Source: Burhinus oedicnemus (Eukaryota > Chordata > Aves > Charadriiformes > Burhinidae). Taken from it: 64,000 bases of DNA. The notes under the pieces were generated by a model that saw nothing but the letters and a program-made list of their open reading frames with translations, was not told where the DNA came from and ran no database searches. Both the position numbers and the translations under genes were made by a program. How positions within the stretch are numbered: position 1 is the first letter of the stretch; the number at the start of each line of letters is the position of its first letter. Positions 38,738-50,416 of the stretch are shown piece after piece. Location: assembly GCA_008921705.1 (NCBI GenBank), contig VFFE01007795.1, positions 2,310,514-2,374,513 on the forward strand. Reading direction: 5' to 3'.

Positions 38738-38877
38738 TCCATCATCCCTGCAGGTATTTAAAAGATGCGTAAGCGTGGCATTTAGGGACATGGTTTAGTG
38801 GTGGACTTGGTAGTGTTAGGTTAACAGTTGGACTCAATGGTCTTAAGGGTCTTTTCCAACTTGAATGATTCTATGAA
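38738..38877 (+). mobile_element. CR1 LINE 3'-end fragment, sense
   Basis: The plus strand reads CATCCCTGCAGGTATTTAAA, then GACATGGTTTAGTGGTGGAC, TTGGTAGTGTTAGGTTAAC, AATGGTCTTAAGGGTC and a terminus TGATTCTATGAAA. This is the standard avian CR1 3' UTR and its ATTCTATG end. Only about 140 bp remains, a severely 5'-truncated insertion in the same orientation as LGR5. Confidence 0.88.
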
Positions 38878-41186
38878 ATATGCGTAGGTAACATTTAGTA
38901 GTTCTGTTGCACAAAAACATCTTTGTACTTTATGTTCTAAGAAAAGAATAATCTGGAAAAAAAGGAACCTATCTAACATAATGAGATTATTTAACTGATA
39001 GGTTTAAAAAGAGCTAGCAATTGCTGCAGTGTAGACTGGGGAAAAGAAGAGGTTCACCTCCATGATATGATGTGGAGCACATACTTTACCACATGAGTCA
39101 AGTCCAAAAAGGAGACTAGGACATTGGATTCACTGTTGGTAAAACCACCTCTGGGGTCTAAAGATGTTTTTAAGAAAAGTGCGTGTATTGTTGGTTTTCT
39201 CATTGTGTACCAAAGAAAGTAATGAAAGCCAGCTTCTCTTATTCTAATCCTCTTAAGATATTAGGGTCTTGTCTGTAGATTGCTTGTGACCGGTGTCATC
39301 ATGGGGTCCCGTGGGTGATATGAGCAGACAAGTACTGCCTACTACTAATAGAAATTAACATGCTAGAAAAACAGGCTTCAGGCTTCCCGGTTCAGCCAGA
39401 GCACTGGTTAATGCTGGTTTTGTACCGAAATATGTGTTTATCTGAGGATGAGTCACTCCCATCTTCCACCAAGGCTGGCTTTTTAAGTCTAAAATGTGAT
39501 TTGTTATGTTTACAGGAACCCACTAAGACATGTTGAAAATCTCACAATCAAAATGATGTTGTTAAAATACTGGGTTTATCTTAATATTCAGTAGTGTATG
39601 ATTCACTACATGGATGAGTTTTTCTTTTGCCAAATAAATCCATGTTTTTGTTCCTTTGCCAGAATAAGTCCTTTGAGCCTTTATCAAAGTGAAAGGGTAA
39701 TAACCTGCTAAATTGTATGAAAGAATTAGGTGATAAAGTATTACAGTAAAGAATGAATTTAATAAGTACACAGTTCTCAAATTATGCCTTGATTTTGAAG
39801 TGAATGCAGAGACCTTACCCAACAGTGATTTGATAATTGTTGTAAAGTATTAACACATTTCCTTTATTTCAAAATCTCTACGTGAAGTATGTTTTTAAAT
39901 TATACATTTTAAAATTCAGCAAAAGATCAAACAACAAAATTAACTATGCTGACTAAACACATATATTCTGTAATGTGAAACAGACTGTGAGTAATAAGAA
40001 CTAGATGGAATAGGAATAGGACGTCTACCCACCAAAGTACAGATAACTTATTTACCTTGTAAGCTCTCAACAGCTGGAAGAAATAAAGTTGTCTAAATAC
40101 TACCCAAAGTAGGTGGAAACGGTGAGTCCCACTACAAATACATGTATGTTTAAATAGTGGGGAGTTTTAAATTATCACAAAACATTTGCATAAAATATGC
40201 AGGTCTGATATTTTTATTTTAACAGTCAAAAGGAATTTTGAAATAGTTGTGTAACTTGTATCTTTCACACAGAATTTTATTATGCAGTCTGTGTACAGTT
40301 TTTATACTTAATGCAAGGCAATTATAATGATACTGTGGGGCATGGGGAAGACAATGGAAAACAATTAAAAAGCATGTTAAGAATAAAAAGGTATTATATG
40401 AAATTTAGTCTAAAACGTATCTTGAATGAGCTCTGACAGAGCTGATAGGGCTGGTTGTTTCCTGTGCCAGGAACTACCGTGGAACCCCACCAGGAAGTGT
40501 GCTACAGAGCAGGATCACATTACACCCTTGTTTTATGGTTCATTTCACTTATTTAATGCAATTTGAGAACCTGCAAAAAAAGAGCACTCTAAAAGGGGGA
40601 TGTTTATTATTTGAAAATATGTCATTTCTTTGACTCAAGTAAGTTGGGTTTTGGGGACACCTAATGTGCCTAATGTAAGGCAAGGCAAATCAGTGCCACC
40701 ACGCAGCAGGTTGTACGCAAGAGCAAAATGTTTCCATATTCATGAAATGTAAAGAATGATGCAGATAGTTTATATTTGTACATTTTTGCCTTTTACTTTA
40801 GTAAACCAAGTGTGCTACAGTGCTACAACAAGGAAAATCGTAGTAGTTTTCCTTTACTACTCCAAGTAAATTTTAATACAGTACAGCGGTTTATTAAAAT
40901 TATGTAGACTAAAAAGGGTTGTTTAGTGTTCCAGCTGATTTATAGAGCGTGATAAAACATTCCAAAATCTCTGGAAACGAGGAACCTGCTACAGCCTGTA
41001 TTTGGTTTGACAAAGCTGTGTTCATACGAAAGAAGAATGTTTAACGTGCTAACTAGATAATGATTCATCAATTCTGGCAGAGGAACTAATTTTTGTTAAT
41101 GTAGTACTTTAAAATGTGTGGAATGAACAGCTGGATACCACAGTTGTGGCATGCCATATTAAGTCTCTGTCTGTTTTCCCCTACAG
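38878..41186 (+). other. LGR5: Intron 1, 3' end with acceptor of exon 2
   Basis: AT-rich intron sequence with no supported gene. It ends in a good acceptor, a pyrimidine tract CTGTCTGTTTTCCCC followed by TACAG at 41182..41186. Confidence 0.7.
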
Positions 41187-41258
41187 TGATCTCAGTATGA
41201 ACAACATTACTAAGCTGCCCTCAAACCCCGTGCACAATCTCCGCTTCCTGGAAGAGCT
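41187..41258 (+). CDS. LGR5: LGR5 exon 2: leucine-rich repeat 1
   Basis: A 72-nt exon encoding residues 72-95, with DLSMNNITKLPSNP at its start and RFLEEL at its end. The upstream CT from exon 1 plus the first T completes Leu71, and the exon again ends after CT of a Leu codon, so it is frame-neutral (a multiple of 3). The LRR pattern LxxLxLxxNxI is clear across the exon junctions. N77-I-T is a potential N-glycosylation sequon. It is flanked by a strong acceptor (pyrimidine tract, TACAG) and a consensus donor GTAAGT at 41259. The phrase DLSMNNI is shared by LGR4 and LGR5, but the RFLEEL neighbourhood and the linked exons point to LGR5. Confidence 0.93.
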
Positions 41259-44200
41259 GTAAGTATCATTGTATCCTTGATGGGCATAGTCAGCACTAGA
41301 CACATTCCTGTGTTTGTCTCTCATACTTACTGTGGGAACCAGATAAAACGATGCAGGAAAGCTGTCAGCCTGACACTTCTGGCACATGCGGAAACACTTA
41401 GTTGAAAAAAACCCAATTGCTCGTGATTCTGGAAATGAACTTATAAAAGAGTTACCGTGAGGCTACAGCTTCTCTAAGCAGAGACAGAGCCAAACAAATT
41501 AAAATTTTTAAACAAGAGCTGTTTAAAAGAGCTGGATTGCTTTTTGGAAATAGTTAAGCAGCAGGATATTAAAAGTTTGAATACTGGCTCATGTTTATTA
41601 AAATCGCAAGTAAAGCTATAATCAAAACCAAAACCTGCTGCCTTGTTCTGCCTGTGTCAAGGACAATTGAACCCACATTTCATAGTATCAAGGTTTCTTG
41701 TCCTTATCACTTTTAATTACTGTTTACTTACTCTGAAATTTAGCATCCCTGAAGGCTGACTGTAAAATACAGAGTCCTGCAAAAAGCTTAGTTACGCTAT
41801 CTAGTACGTTCACTGAGGGGAAAAAGTACACTGCAAAAACTAGCTAATCAAGCACAACATCAAAAGAGGAATGTTGGTTTGAAGTGATGGTGACTAACCA
41901 AAAGTGAAAAGTATTGTGCATTCATGAGACCAGGATTTGGCAGTGACCCTAATTATAATGGCCCAGGCTTAAAAGAAAATTTAAGTTCCTGAGGAGTGAT
42001 GGAGGATCTGTAACTGGTGCACCATAGATCTTGTGGGAAGAAGCTGGCACCTGCATTTGCATGAGTACCTCTAAAAGTTGATTAAAGGAATTGTCTGGGC
42101 ATCCAGCCTCTTATGAAAGCTTTTAAAAGTGAAAGCCTCCTTTTTTATAGCAAGTTTAGCTGCTAACACACCATAAAACCCATATAAGATATGCAAAGTC
42201 ATGGTGCTGCCCTTCTTGCAAAAACACAGTCTGTTTTAAGCTATGAAATGTGTACAGGCCTCTGCAATTTAGGTGGGTATCACACTGACAACTTTGTCCT
42301 TGCTAATGCTCATTTGAATTTTGCCATGTGGTCTTTCCAGCTAGCATCTGTGAAAAAAAAAAGAAATTAAAACAATTTTGGTAACACTAACTTTGAACAA
42401 TACCCTATTTGCAAGCAGATTTTCCTTTCATGTCTTATTTTTATTACTGGCAGCATTTGTATTCTTTTACTTACTTCTTGTCTTTGGTTATCATTATCTG
42501 TATTGCTGTTGGTGCAGCTTTCAAATAACATACAGATATGGACATAACAAGGAGCGATGTTGTACACCAAGTGTTAACAGTGTCAAGTGCATATGAAGTG
42601 AATCATGCCACAAAGACCCTGCTTGTGGATTTTTGCATCATCTTTATGTTTGCTTGTCCAATCTCCTGCCAACTGTAATAACCCTACTAAAAGCTTCCAA
42701 CCCAGTGGTTTCTCTCCAGCCATTAAAGAAAAGAACTAAAACAGAAGTTTGGTCTTTTCGTGGAAGGAAACTCTAATGCATTAAGCCAAGTTACCTTCAC
42801 TCTTTCATTTTACGGTCCAAAGTTAGATGACCCAAAAAGTGAGACTTACGTCACTGCTTGAGAAACTGGTCAGCAGTCTACTTCATCATCCTGATCAAGA
42901 CCTTTGAAAGTGTTCTGACCTTATTTTTGTGTTGGGCCTACTTTTTCCACCGGAAATATTAAATCATTATCCTCATAACCCTCTGTTCCAAATTAAGTAA
43001 TTCCAGTCCTTCATTGCTGGTAGTATCAGAAAAATATTTATTTCTTTATTATGTTTTGCTTTACATATATGCAGTCATCTCCTCAATTTGTTTCACACAA
43101 GCCAATCATTTCCATTTCTCATTAATTCTGATGCTCTTTTGTGAAACCCTTCCAGTTTGTATTCATTTTTCAAATAAACGTAGAAACTGAAGCCTTTGAA
43201 GAGGTGAGGCAACTGATTACCTCTTCTTAGTCCAGATTCAAACACATTGTGCTGAGAGACTCTTTGGTGTTCAGAGTCATGTATTACAGTTCAGTCTAGT
43301 ATTATGTAGGAAAATTATAGACAATGGAAAGGGAACTGGCTATTCAATTTTGAAGTAGGGCGTAACAGCCATTGTAGTTCCCATGCTCCCCTTATGCTCA
43401 TTTCTGAGCAGTGATTGTACATTTGAAAATTTTTTTGCCTGTCCAGACATTGCCACATGATTTTTATTCCCAGCTTACCTGGGAATTCTGTGTTTTGTTT
43501 ATGTGGCTCAGTTAAAGGGGACTATTGCAAAATATAACTTGGCCCATAATGCAGACATTGTAAAAATAAGGTTTTACGAGATCTTTAGACAAAAGCAATG
43601 TTTCCATGAAATTAAAATGCATCTTAGAAATGTCTGTCCGCTCTTTGAAATACAACAGCAGGAGCTTAAAATGCATTTTTTAGGGTTTTTTAATGTTGAA
43701 AAAAGTGTTACTAATCCCCTTATTAGAGGGCTGGTTCAAAAATCTGATAAAACCTAACAGTTGATCCTTTTGAGTTTTAGCTTAGATGTTATGTCCTAGA
43801 TGCGTGGTTTGGCAATACTGGCCAAAAGAACTGAGAATTTATTAAGACAGTTGAACAGTTTTGACTCCAAAACGAGGATGTGTAAGCCAGGTCTTTTCAG
43901 CCAGTTCTGACCTTCTAGGCTGAGTCTGATCCACTCTTTCAGCCAAAGTTAGACACCTCTGCAAGCAGCATTCTTGCAGTCCTGATGATCATGCCTGGTA
44001 TTTATCCTTAACCAAAGACTTTGATCACTGAAGTACAACATATTGAAACTATGCTGTATTTTTGAGGTGCATGTTCCTCTAAAAATTTTGGAAAACATTG
44101 TGGTACTTTGAAAACTGAACTGTTATAGCTCCTAAAAAGTTTAGTTTCAAGCAAGACCTTTTATGTGTGAAAATGATGGGCCTTTCAGGCCTAATTTTCT

Positions 44201-44697
44201 CTTAAAGTACATATGATGGAATTCTCACCAAGAAAGAAATACACTTTGACTGTTTGATTATCAGTAAGCTGCTCTGCATGAACTTGTACAACACCATTAA
44301 GTCAAATTCTTCATTATAAATTCAAAATAACTGCAGATATTTATCAGTATGACTGAGTCCAAGACTCAGTCTCATGTGGAGTATTTCTATACGTATGTCA
44401 TTCTACAATATGCGTAGAATGCCCGTATTAACAGAGCAGTAAGTTAGTAGTGCATAAAAAAAAAAAAAAAATTTTAAAAATGTAAAGAGTTACCTAGGGT
44501 GTGACTCTTAAGAGTTTAAGAGGCAACTACAACTGAGTGTAGACATCATTTTGTGATTACTAACACTTCAAAGCAGTGCCTGAAACTGTTTTATTTTATA
44601 AATTAATGTCTCAATGCAGAGTAAGGAAGAAAGCCAATAATAATTTAAAACTATTTGAATCAGACCTAACTACAAATATCCCCAACTAGATGTATCT

Positions 44698-44762
44698 CCA
44701 CACATACATACATATGCATATGCATAAATACATGCACACACACCCATGCATGCACATATATA
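44698..44762 (+). repeat. CA/TA/TGCA-rich simple sequence
   Basis: Imperfect CATA, TGCATA and CACACA units run together in alternating purine-pyrimidine sequence. Confidence 0.75.
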
Positions 44763-45978
44763 AGGCTTTTATTTTAATTTTAAACACAGGAACTTTCCAC
44801 AGATAAGCAAAACTCCAAGTGATTTTTAGTACATTGTTGTTGTTCAGCAGCTTAAAACAGGTGTTTTAGTAAAACAGCAATAAAGGACTGTTTTATTACA
44901 ATTATTTTACCTACAGAGTAAGACAGCTCAAAATAACTTTCATTTCACAAAATCAAGCATTAATTAATTGCAACCTACATACAGGTGTAAGAAAGCTTAT
45001 GACAGCTGTGTTATTTCTTAAAATAACCTTGAAGGGAATTAAATATATGTACAAAGTTTTTCAGATTGATCACGGTATTATTACAGTGGTTACTCAGGCA
45101 GAAGTGCCTTTAAAAGTGCATTTTACTACAATACTGAAGTGCAGAACTACAATACAAAACAGACATATTATGTGAATCTCACCATGATTTGTGTGGAAAT
45201 CCCTTTAACTGCAGAAGTGGTCAAGAGGCCACTGTATACATGAAAATGAAGTCCTAAATTACCAGGCACAATCCGTTACCATCTGTTCTTATTTATTGTT
45301 TTCCCTTTACTTCTCTCTTTTCCTGCAAAGAGGTTTTCTGCTCTTTTTTCCTACAAAGAAGTTTTCAAAGCTGTTAATGGGAATTAGGTGGTTTTTTCCC
45401 CACTGACTTTGAGCAGTAGGACTGAGCTCTCTGGTCCTTTACATCTTTGAAAACTGAGAGCTTCTGGGGTCTTGCACAATCCTTATTTTGTGCTGATGCA
45501 GGCACATAGTAGCTAGCACTGAAAACAGATTCTGTACTTTTTACTGTTATGTAAGCTAGTAGAAAACATACAAAGTGCTGCAGCCACAGTCCAAAACTTT
45601 TTGGAGAAAATGGGGGAATCTTGTAATTTATTTCAACAGTCTTTGGACAGGATGCTTAAATAACTAAAATCTTTCCCAAAGATTAATCTGCATAGATTTA
45701 AAAACCTCCAAGGCAAAAAAGTAAAAATACCTGCAACTGACATGCACAACAGAAGTAAAAGTAGAGTATCATCTAGTGGTCTCAAACTGTCCACACAGGC
45801 TTCCTTGCGATGTCACTTAAATAGCAGTTTTCACAGTTCTTGCACAGCAGGTTTTAGTGGAGCTGTTCCTGATGGAAATTGGCTTATGCCACCTCCATAG
45901 CTGGAGTTTGAAGAATTTTCACTGCTAAATGCTTGACGACCCCATAGGTTATTTCAGAACTGCGCACAGTCTAACACG

Positions 45979-46030
45979 TAAGTTGTGAATTCAATTTCTT
46001 CACATAAATTGTGAATTTGGTTTCTTCACT
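45979..46030 (+). repeat. 26-bp tandem duplication
   Basis: Copy 1 (45979..46004) and copy 2 (46005..46030) are directly adjacent, equal in length and differ at about five positions. Each contains TTGTGAATT and TTTCTTCAC. Confidence 0.8.
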
Positions 46031-47568
46031 TCATACACACGTATGTGTAGAGGCGAGCTGTTCAGACTATGCCACTGTGTTCAATACATGGTGTTTGTCA
46101 GTGAGAGTTACCTGTCACCAGCCAGGCAAGCTGCCCATGGCACATTGTAAATTCTGTTGCCATAAGACAGACTGTGTTGATAACTCAGGGCTGTGACTCC
46201 CCGGCTTTGAGGTACTCAGAGTCCTGACAGAGGGAAGTGCACCAGTCATCTTGAAATGAACTGTATGTATGTCAGTAAAACCAGGGCAAAAATGTTTATC
46301 TAGTTAATCAGTTGGAAGCAATTACGGTAGTTTTCTCCCCTAGTTTTTGCATACACAGTTAGTTTGATTTACTAGAAAAGAACAAACCCAAACGCAGAAG
46401 ATTCCTGCTGTACAAGATAACAACTTGTAACCTTTACATTCATAAAACAAGGACCCTGATGTTCTGGATCTGTCACTGCCTTTGTTCCTATCCCTTTGAT
46501 GCCACCAAAGCGAGTAACAACAAAGAACTCTGCCATGTGGATGTGTCAGACTGGCACCATCCAAACTGCCCTTTTTGCTGTCTTATCGAGAATGACAAGA
46601 TGAGAAACAAAAAAAAAAAAGAAACAACAGCGCAAATGCCTTACTAAATTAGAGCTGCTTGCATTGCTTGTTGAATAGCTTTTGCTGACAGACAGTTATT
46701 CTGGAAATGTTAATGCAAATTGCACAGAGCAACCTTGACACTGGAACTGCTGTGTGTAAGGGGGCAGAAGGGGAGAAGATGGGGGAAGGAAGAAGATAAA
46801 AGAGAAGTGAAAATAATAAGATATGCCTGCACGCGGAAACACTAAATGTTCTAGGTTGATGTCCAAGAAACCTTGTCAGTGCTGTTTAATTTTGGCTTGT
46901 AGCTTGTAAATGCTTTCTGGAACTTGTAATTTATTTTCCAGCAATATTCGTTAGGAACTAGTTTAGATATCAAAAAAAGTCATAGGAAGAGCTTTTTGTG
47001 TTTTGCGATGAATAGAGATAGTGAAATTACACTTAATTAAACTACGGTGAAATGGTGCTTTATTAAACGTGCTATATATCTGTAGATCCTGAGGCAGGAT
47101 TTTAATTTAAGTCTTACACATTCTGTGTGTACTGCAGTAGCAAGTAGGCAGAAATAATTTCTTTTTTGTCAGTGGAAGTTCAGCCTGTTTGTAGACTTTT
47201 TGATTTCAGCGCAGTGAACAATTCTGATACCTACACTGTTCAGTTTTCCTTTTGCTTAGGATTATGGGTAATTAATTCAGCCAGTATCAAATTTATATCT
47301 AATAGGCTCACAAGCACAGTAAAACCAACTTCTTCTCTCTAAGTTATTTTTCTGAATTTCCAAAAAGGAGTAGCAGTAATTTCTCCAGTAATTCTTTGGT
47401 ATTGCTTCATTGTACCACTCAAAGAACGGTAGTAACCTCAAAACTTAGATCTACACAATTTCTGTCCTTTGCCTATCACAAAAGAATGACAAAGGAGTTA
47501 ACACATTTTTCATTATTGCTAGTTTGATCATGGTGTGTTGTACTGCAGTACACTTCAGCCAATTCCTG

Positions 47569-47599
47569 ATTATTATTATTATTGTTATTGTTATTATTT
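47569..47599 (+). repeat. (TTA)n/(TTG)n triplet repeat
   Basis: TAT TAT TAT-type units interspersed with TTG, just upstream of the CR1 tail at 47695. Confidence 0.8.
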
Positions 47600-47694
47600 C
47601 TTACCTTTTCTGGTGATACTGGCACTACTGGGATAAAACCAAAACAAAAACCAGCATCAGAAGTGTAAATAACACTCGGAAGACCCAGCCTAGG

Positions 47695-48220
47695 AATCAT
47701 AGAAGCATGGAATGGTTTAGGTTGCAAGGGACCTTAAAGATCATCTAGTTCCAACCCCCCTGCCATGGGCAAGGGCACCTCCTACTAGACCAGATTGCTT
47801 AAAGCCTCATCCAACCTGGCCTTGAACACTTCCAGGGATGGGGCCTCCACAGCTTCCCTGGGCAACCTATTCCAGTGCCTCACTACCCTCGTAGTAAGGA
47901 ATTTCTTCCTGAGATCTAAACTAAATCTACCCTCTTCTAGTTTGAGGCCATTACCCCTTGTCCTATCACTACATGCCCTTGTAAAAAGTCCCTCTCCAGC
48001 TTTCTTGTAGGCCCCTTTTAGATACTGTGAGGTGTCCCCAGAGCCTTCTCTTCTTCAGGCTGAACCACCTGAACTTCCTCAGCCTGTCCGCATAGCAGAG
48101 GTGCTCTAACCCTCTGATCATCTTCGTGGCCCTTCTCTGGACCCGCTCCAGGGGTCCATGTCCAGGTCCATGTTCTTCTGATGCTGGGGGCTCCAGAGCT
48201 GGACACAGTATTCCAGGTGG
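47695..48220 (-). mobile_element. CR1 LINE 3'-end fragment, antisense
   Basis: The plus strand shows AATCATAGAAGCATGGAATG, GTTTAGGTTGCAAGGGACCT and the long CR1 3' UTR (GAACACTTCCAGGGATGGGG, CCCTTGTCCTATCACTACAT), then the reverse complement of the ORF2 C-terminus up to GGACACAGTATTCCAGGTGG, where CR1 likeness stops. About 525 bp is retained. It keeps the segment 47968..48090 that the larger element at 12144..15330 has lost. It is severely 5'-truncated and its coding remnant is frameshifted. Confidence 0.94.
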
Positions 48221-48281
48221 AATACAAAGTATATGATATGTATATGAAATGCGAAGTATATGAAATATAAAGTATATGATC
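48221..48281 (+). repeat. Degenerate AAGTATATGA tandem repeat next to CR1
   Basis: Four units containing GTATATGA, about 13-17 nt apart, begin exactly where the CR1 fragment's homology ends. Confidence 0.7.
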
Positions 48282-50382
48282 CACCATTTGTTGCTCCATC
48301 TTGCTGTAACATTTAAACACTGCGAAAGGAATTCTAACAAATTTACGGTTGTTCTGGGAGTAGTGATTTGGTGATGGCATCCTTCAAACACAGAAGTGAA
48401 GTTATGTCTCTTACTGGTTGTATCCTTGGGATCTGCTGCTGGGAATCAGCACAGGATTTCCTGGCTGATGTTGGAGTACCTCCGGACAGTTGGTCTGGCT
48501 GCAATCAGAAGACAGGTACCTGGCTGCCTGTTTAGCAGAAGAGCCTTGTTGGAGCCCTGTAGAAGGGCACTGCCTTCTGCAGCACTGAGAGCAAAACAGC
48601 TTGTCTCAGTGCTGGCCGTGGACAGCTTCACAAACGGAGAGATCAGTTGTCTTTAGCAGTTATTGGATCACACTCATGCCAGGTGCAGAAAGAGTCTCTG
48701 CCTTTTATAAGTGGAGAAAGAAATAGCACATTTTAGACCACATCCTTAACTGACAAAAACCTATGATCTGTTTTATCAAAGCCAGCTCAAGATCAAATAC
48801 ACACTGATTTCATTCCAGCTGCTTGAGCTCTGTTGGAGTTATTCCAGTTTACACCCTGTGAGAATTTGGCACATGCATTTTAAAAGGCAATTAGGCCCTC
48901 AAGCCAGAACAGACTGTGTTATATTTGAATTTCTAACTAAACTGTAAGTAGCAATAAATATAATATACAGCACAATTACGACTTGCACATTCCCCTCCCC
49001 TTTTTTAAAGAAAGGAGAGTATCTTTACATTTTCTTCTTTGATCTCTCTGAGCATCAGATTTTTTAATATATCATTTGACCCACATTTCTTTTTATATTA
49101 CTGTAATGATTACAGTTTTAATTAACGTGACAGATTGAAATATAAAAAGATAATTAAAATACAGAGTAACATTTAAATTCCTAATCTAACAAAGTAATTC
49201 CTCAAAAACATTTTGAAAGATGCATGTTGATATCATCCATTAATTAACTAATAATTAACACAGTAATGAATCACCCATTAATTCATGCATTTCTATTGCA
49301 TTGGCCCAGGAAGAATCACTAATAAATACCAAATTAATCTCTTATCTCAAAATTTTAGTTGACTTTGGGTAAGTGCTTAGTGAGTATCCATATTGTCAAA
49401 GCCTTTTTGATGTAAGAAGCAGAAACATTTTGTGTTACCTATTTATAGATGTATAAGTAAACTGAAGAAAGTTATGGTCATAGAAATATGTAAATTATAT
49501 ATTGGCTATATTTTTTTATAGTTGGACTAACATGTGTAGTTGTGTGATTGTGTATCTTTGATTAAGTTTGACAGAAAACAAAATTGAAGCAAAAGATTCA
49601 AGGTTGGTATTTCTTCCTTGAACAGAAGTATTTTTTTTAAAACTAGAACAAGCTGTTTTAGAAAAAGATTTGGAAATTTATGTTTTCCGGTTATACTTCC
49701 GTGTTGTTCCTCTGCCAACAGTTATTTTCCATTTTGGAAATGGAGATAATAGTTTTAAGATTTGTACTAGTGCTATTGGTACAACTCTTCAGAGAAGAGG
49801 TAAATTACTGGCAAATATGATACTGAGGTAGGATGTGAATGAGAGTCCTATTTCTCCTCGTGTCAGCACAAATTTTTCCACCGACATCAATGAGACTAAG
49901 ATTTCACCACGGATCTTTATCAGTTATTCAGAACAATTATGGCAGTTGGAGAGGCATATCAGGCTTTTAAGAAAGAAGTTTCCAATTACAAAAGGGAATT
50001 TCTTATCTGTATCTAAGGTATAAAAGACACAGTCCACGATTACATGAATTTTAATGGTATTTTCTACATGGCATACTAGTGTTTTAGCACCAGATTCGGG
50101 AAGGTTAGTACCACGCAGCAGCAGAACTGTCCCAACCTGTTGGGGTTTTTCACTGTCTCAGGCCTTCTGTACTTTCCATTTCTATTCACAAAAGCAGAGA
50201 TTTTTTTCACCAGTCTTTAGCTTCTTCTATATAATTCCTTTTCAATTTTCTGTCTGGAGAGTTTGCTAGTTGTAATATATAATGTAGCAAATGAGGCATG
50301 AAAAATCTGTTTTCCAGAAAAACAGTCAAATATAAAACGGATTGAATTGGGACATTATTGATGTTAACCTATTCATCTTTAA

Positions 50383-50416
50383 ACATACATACATACATAC
50401 ATATATATATATACAC
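50383..50416 (+). repeat. (ACAT)n-(AT)n microsatellite
   Basis: Five ACAT units pass directly into an AT dinucleotide run ending in ACACA. Confidence 0.9.

Larger units (their letters stand above)
41259..47694 (+). other. LGR5: Intron 2, 5' segment
   Basis: AT-rich intronic sequence without a supported gene. Simple sequence includes a poly-A run (about 44457..44472), an ACATAC/TGCATA/CACA-rich stretch (44698..44762), a 26-bp tandem duplication (45979..46030), a weaker duplicated CTTTTTTCCTACAAAGAAG-like unit (45313..45370), a poly-A run (about 46609..46620) and TTA/TTG triplet repeats (47569..47599). Confidence 0.65.
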
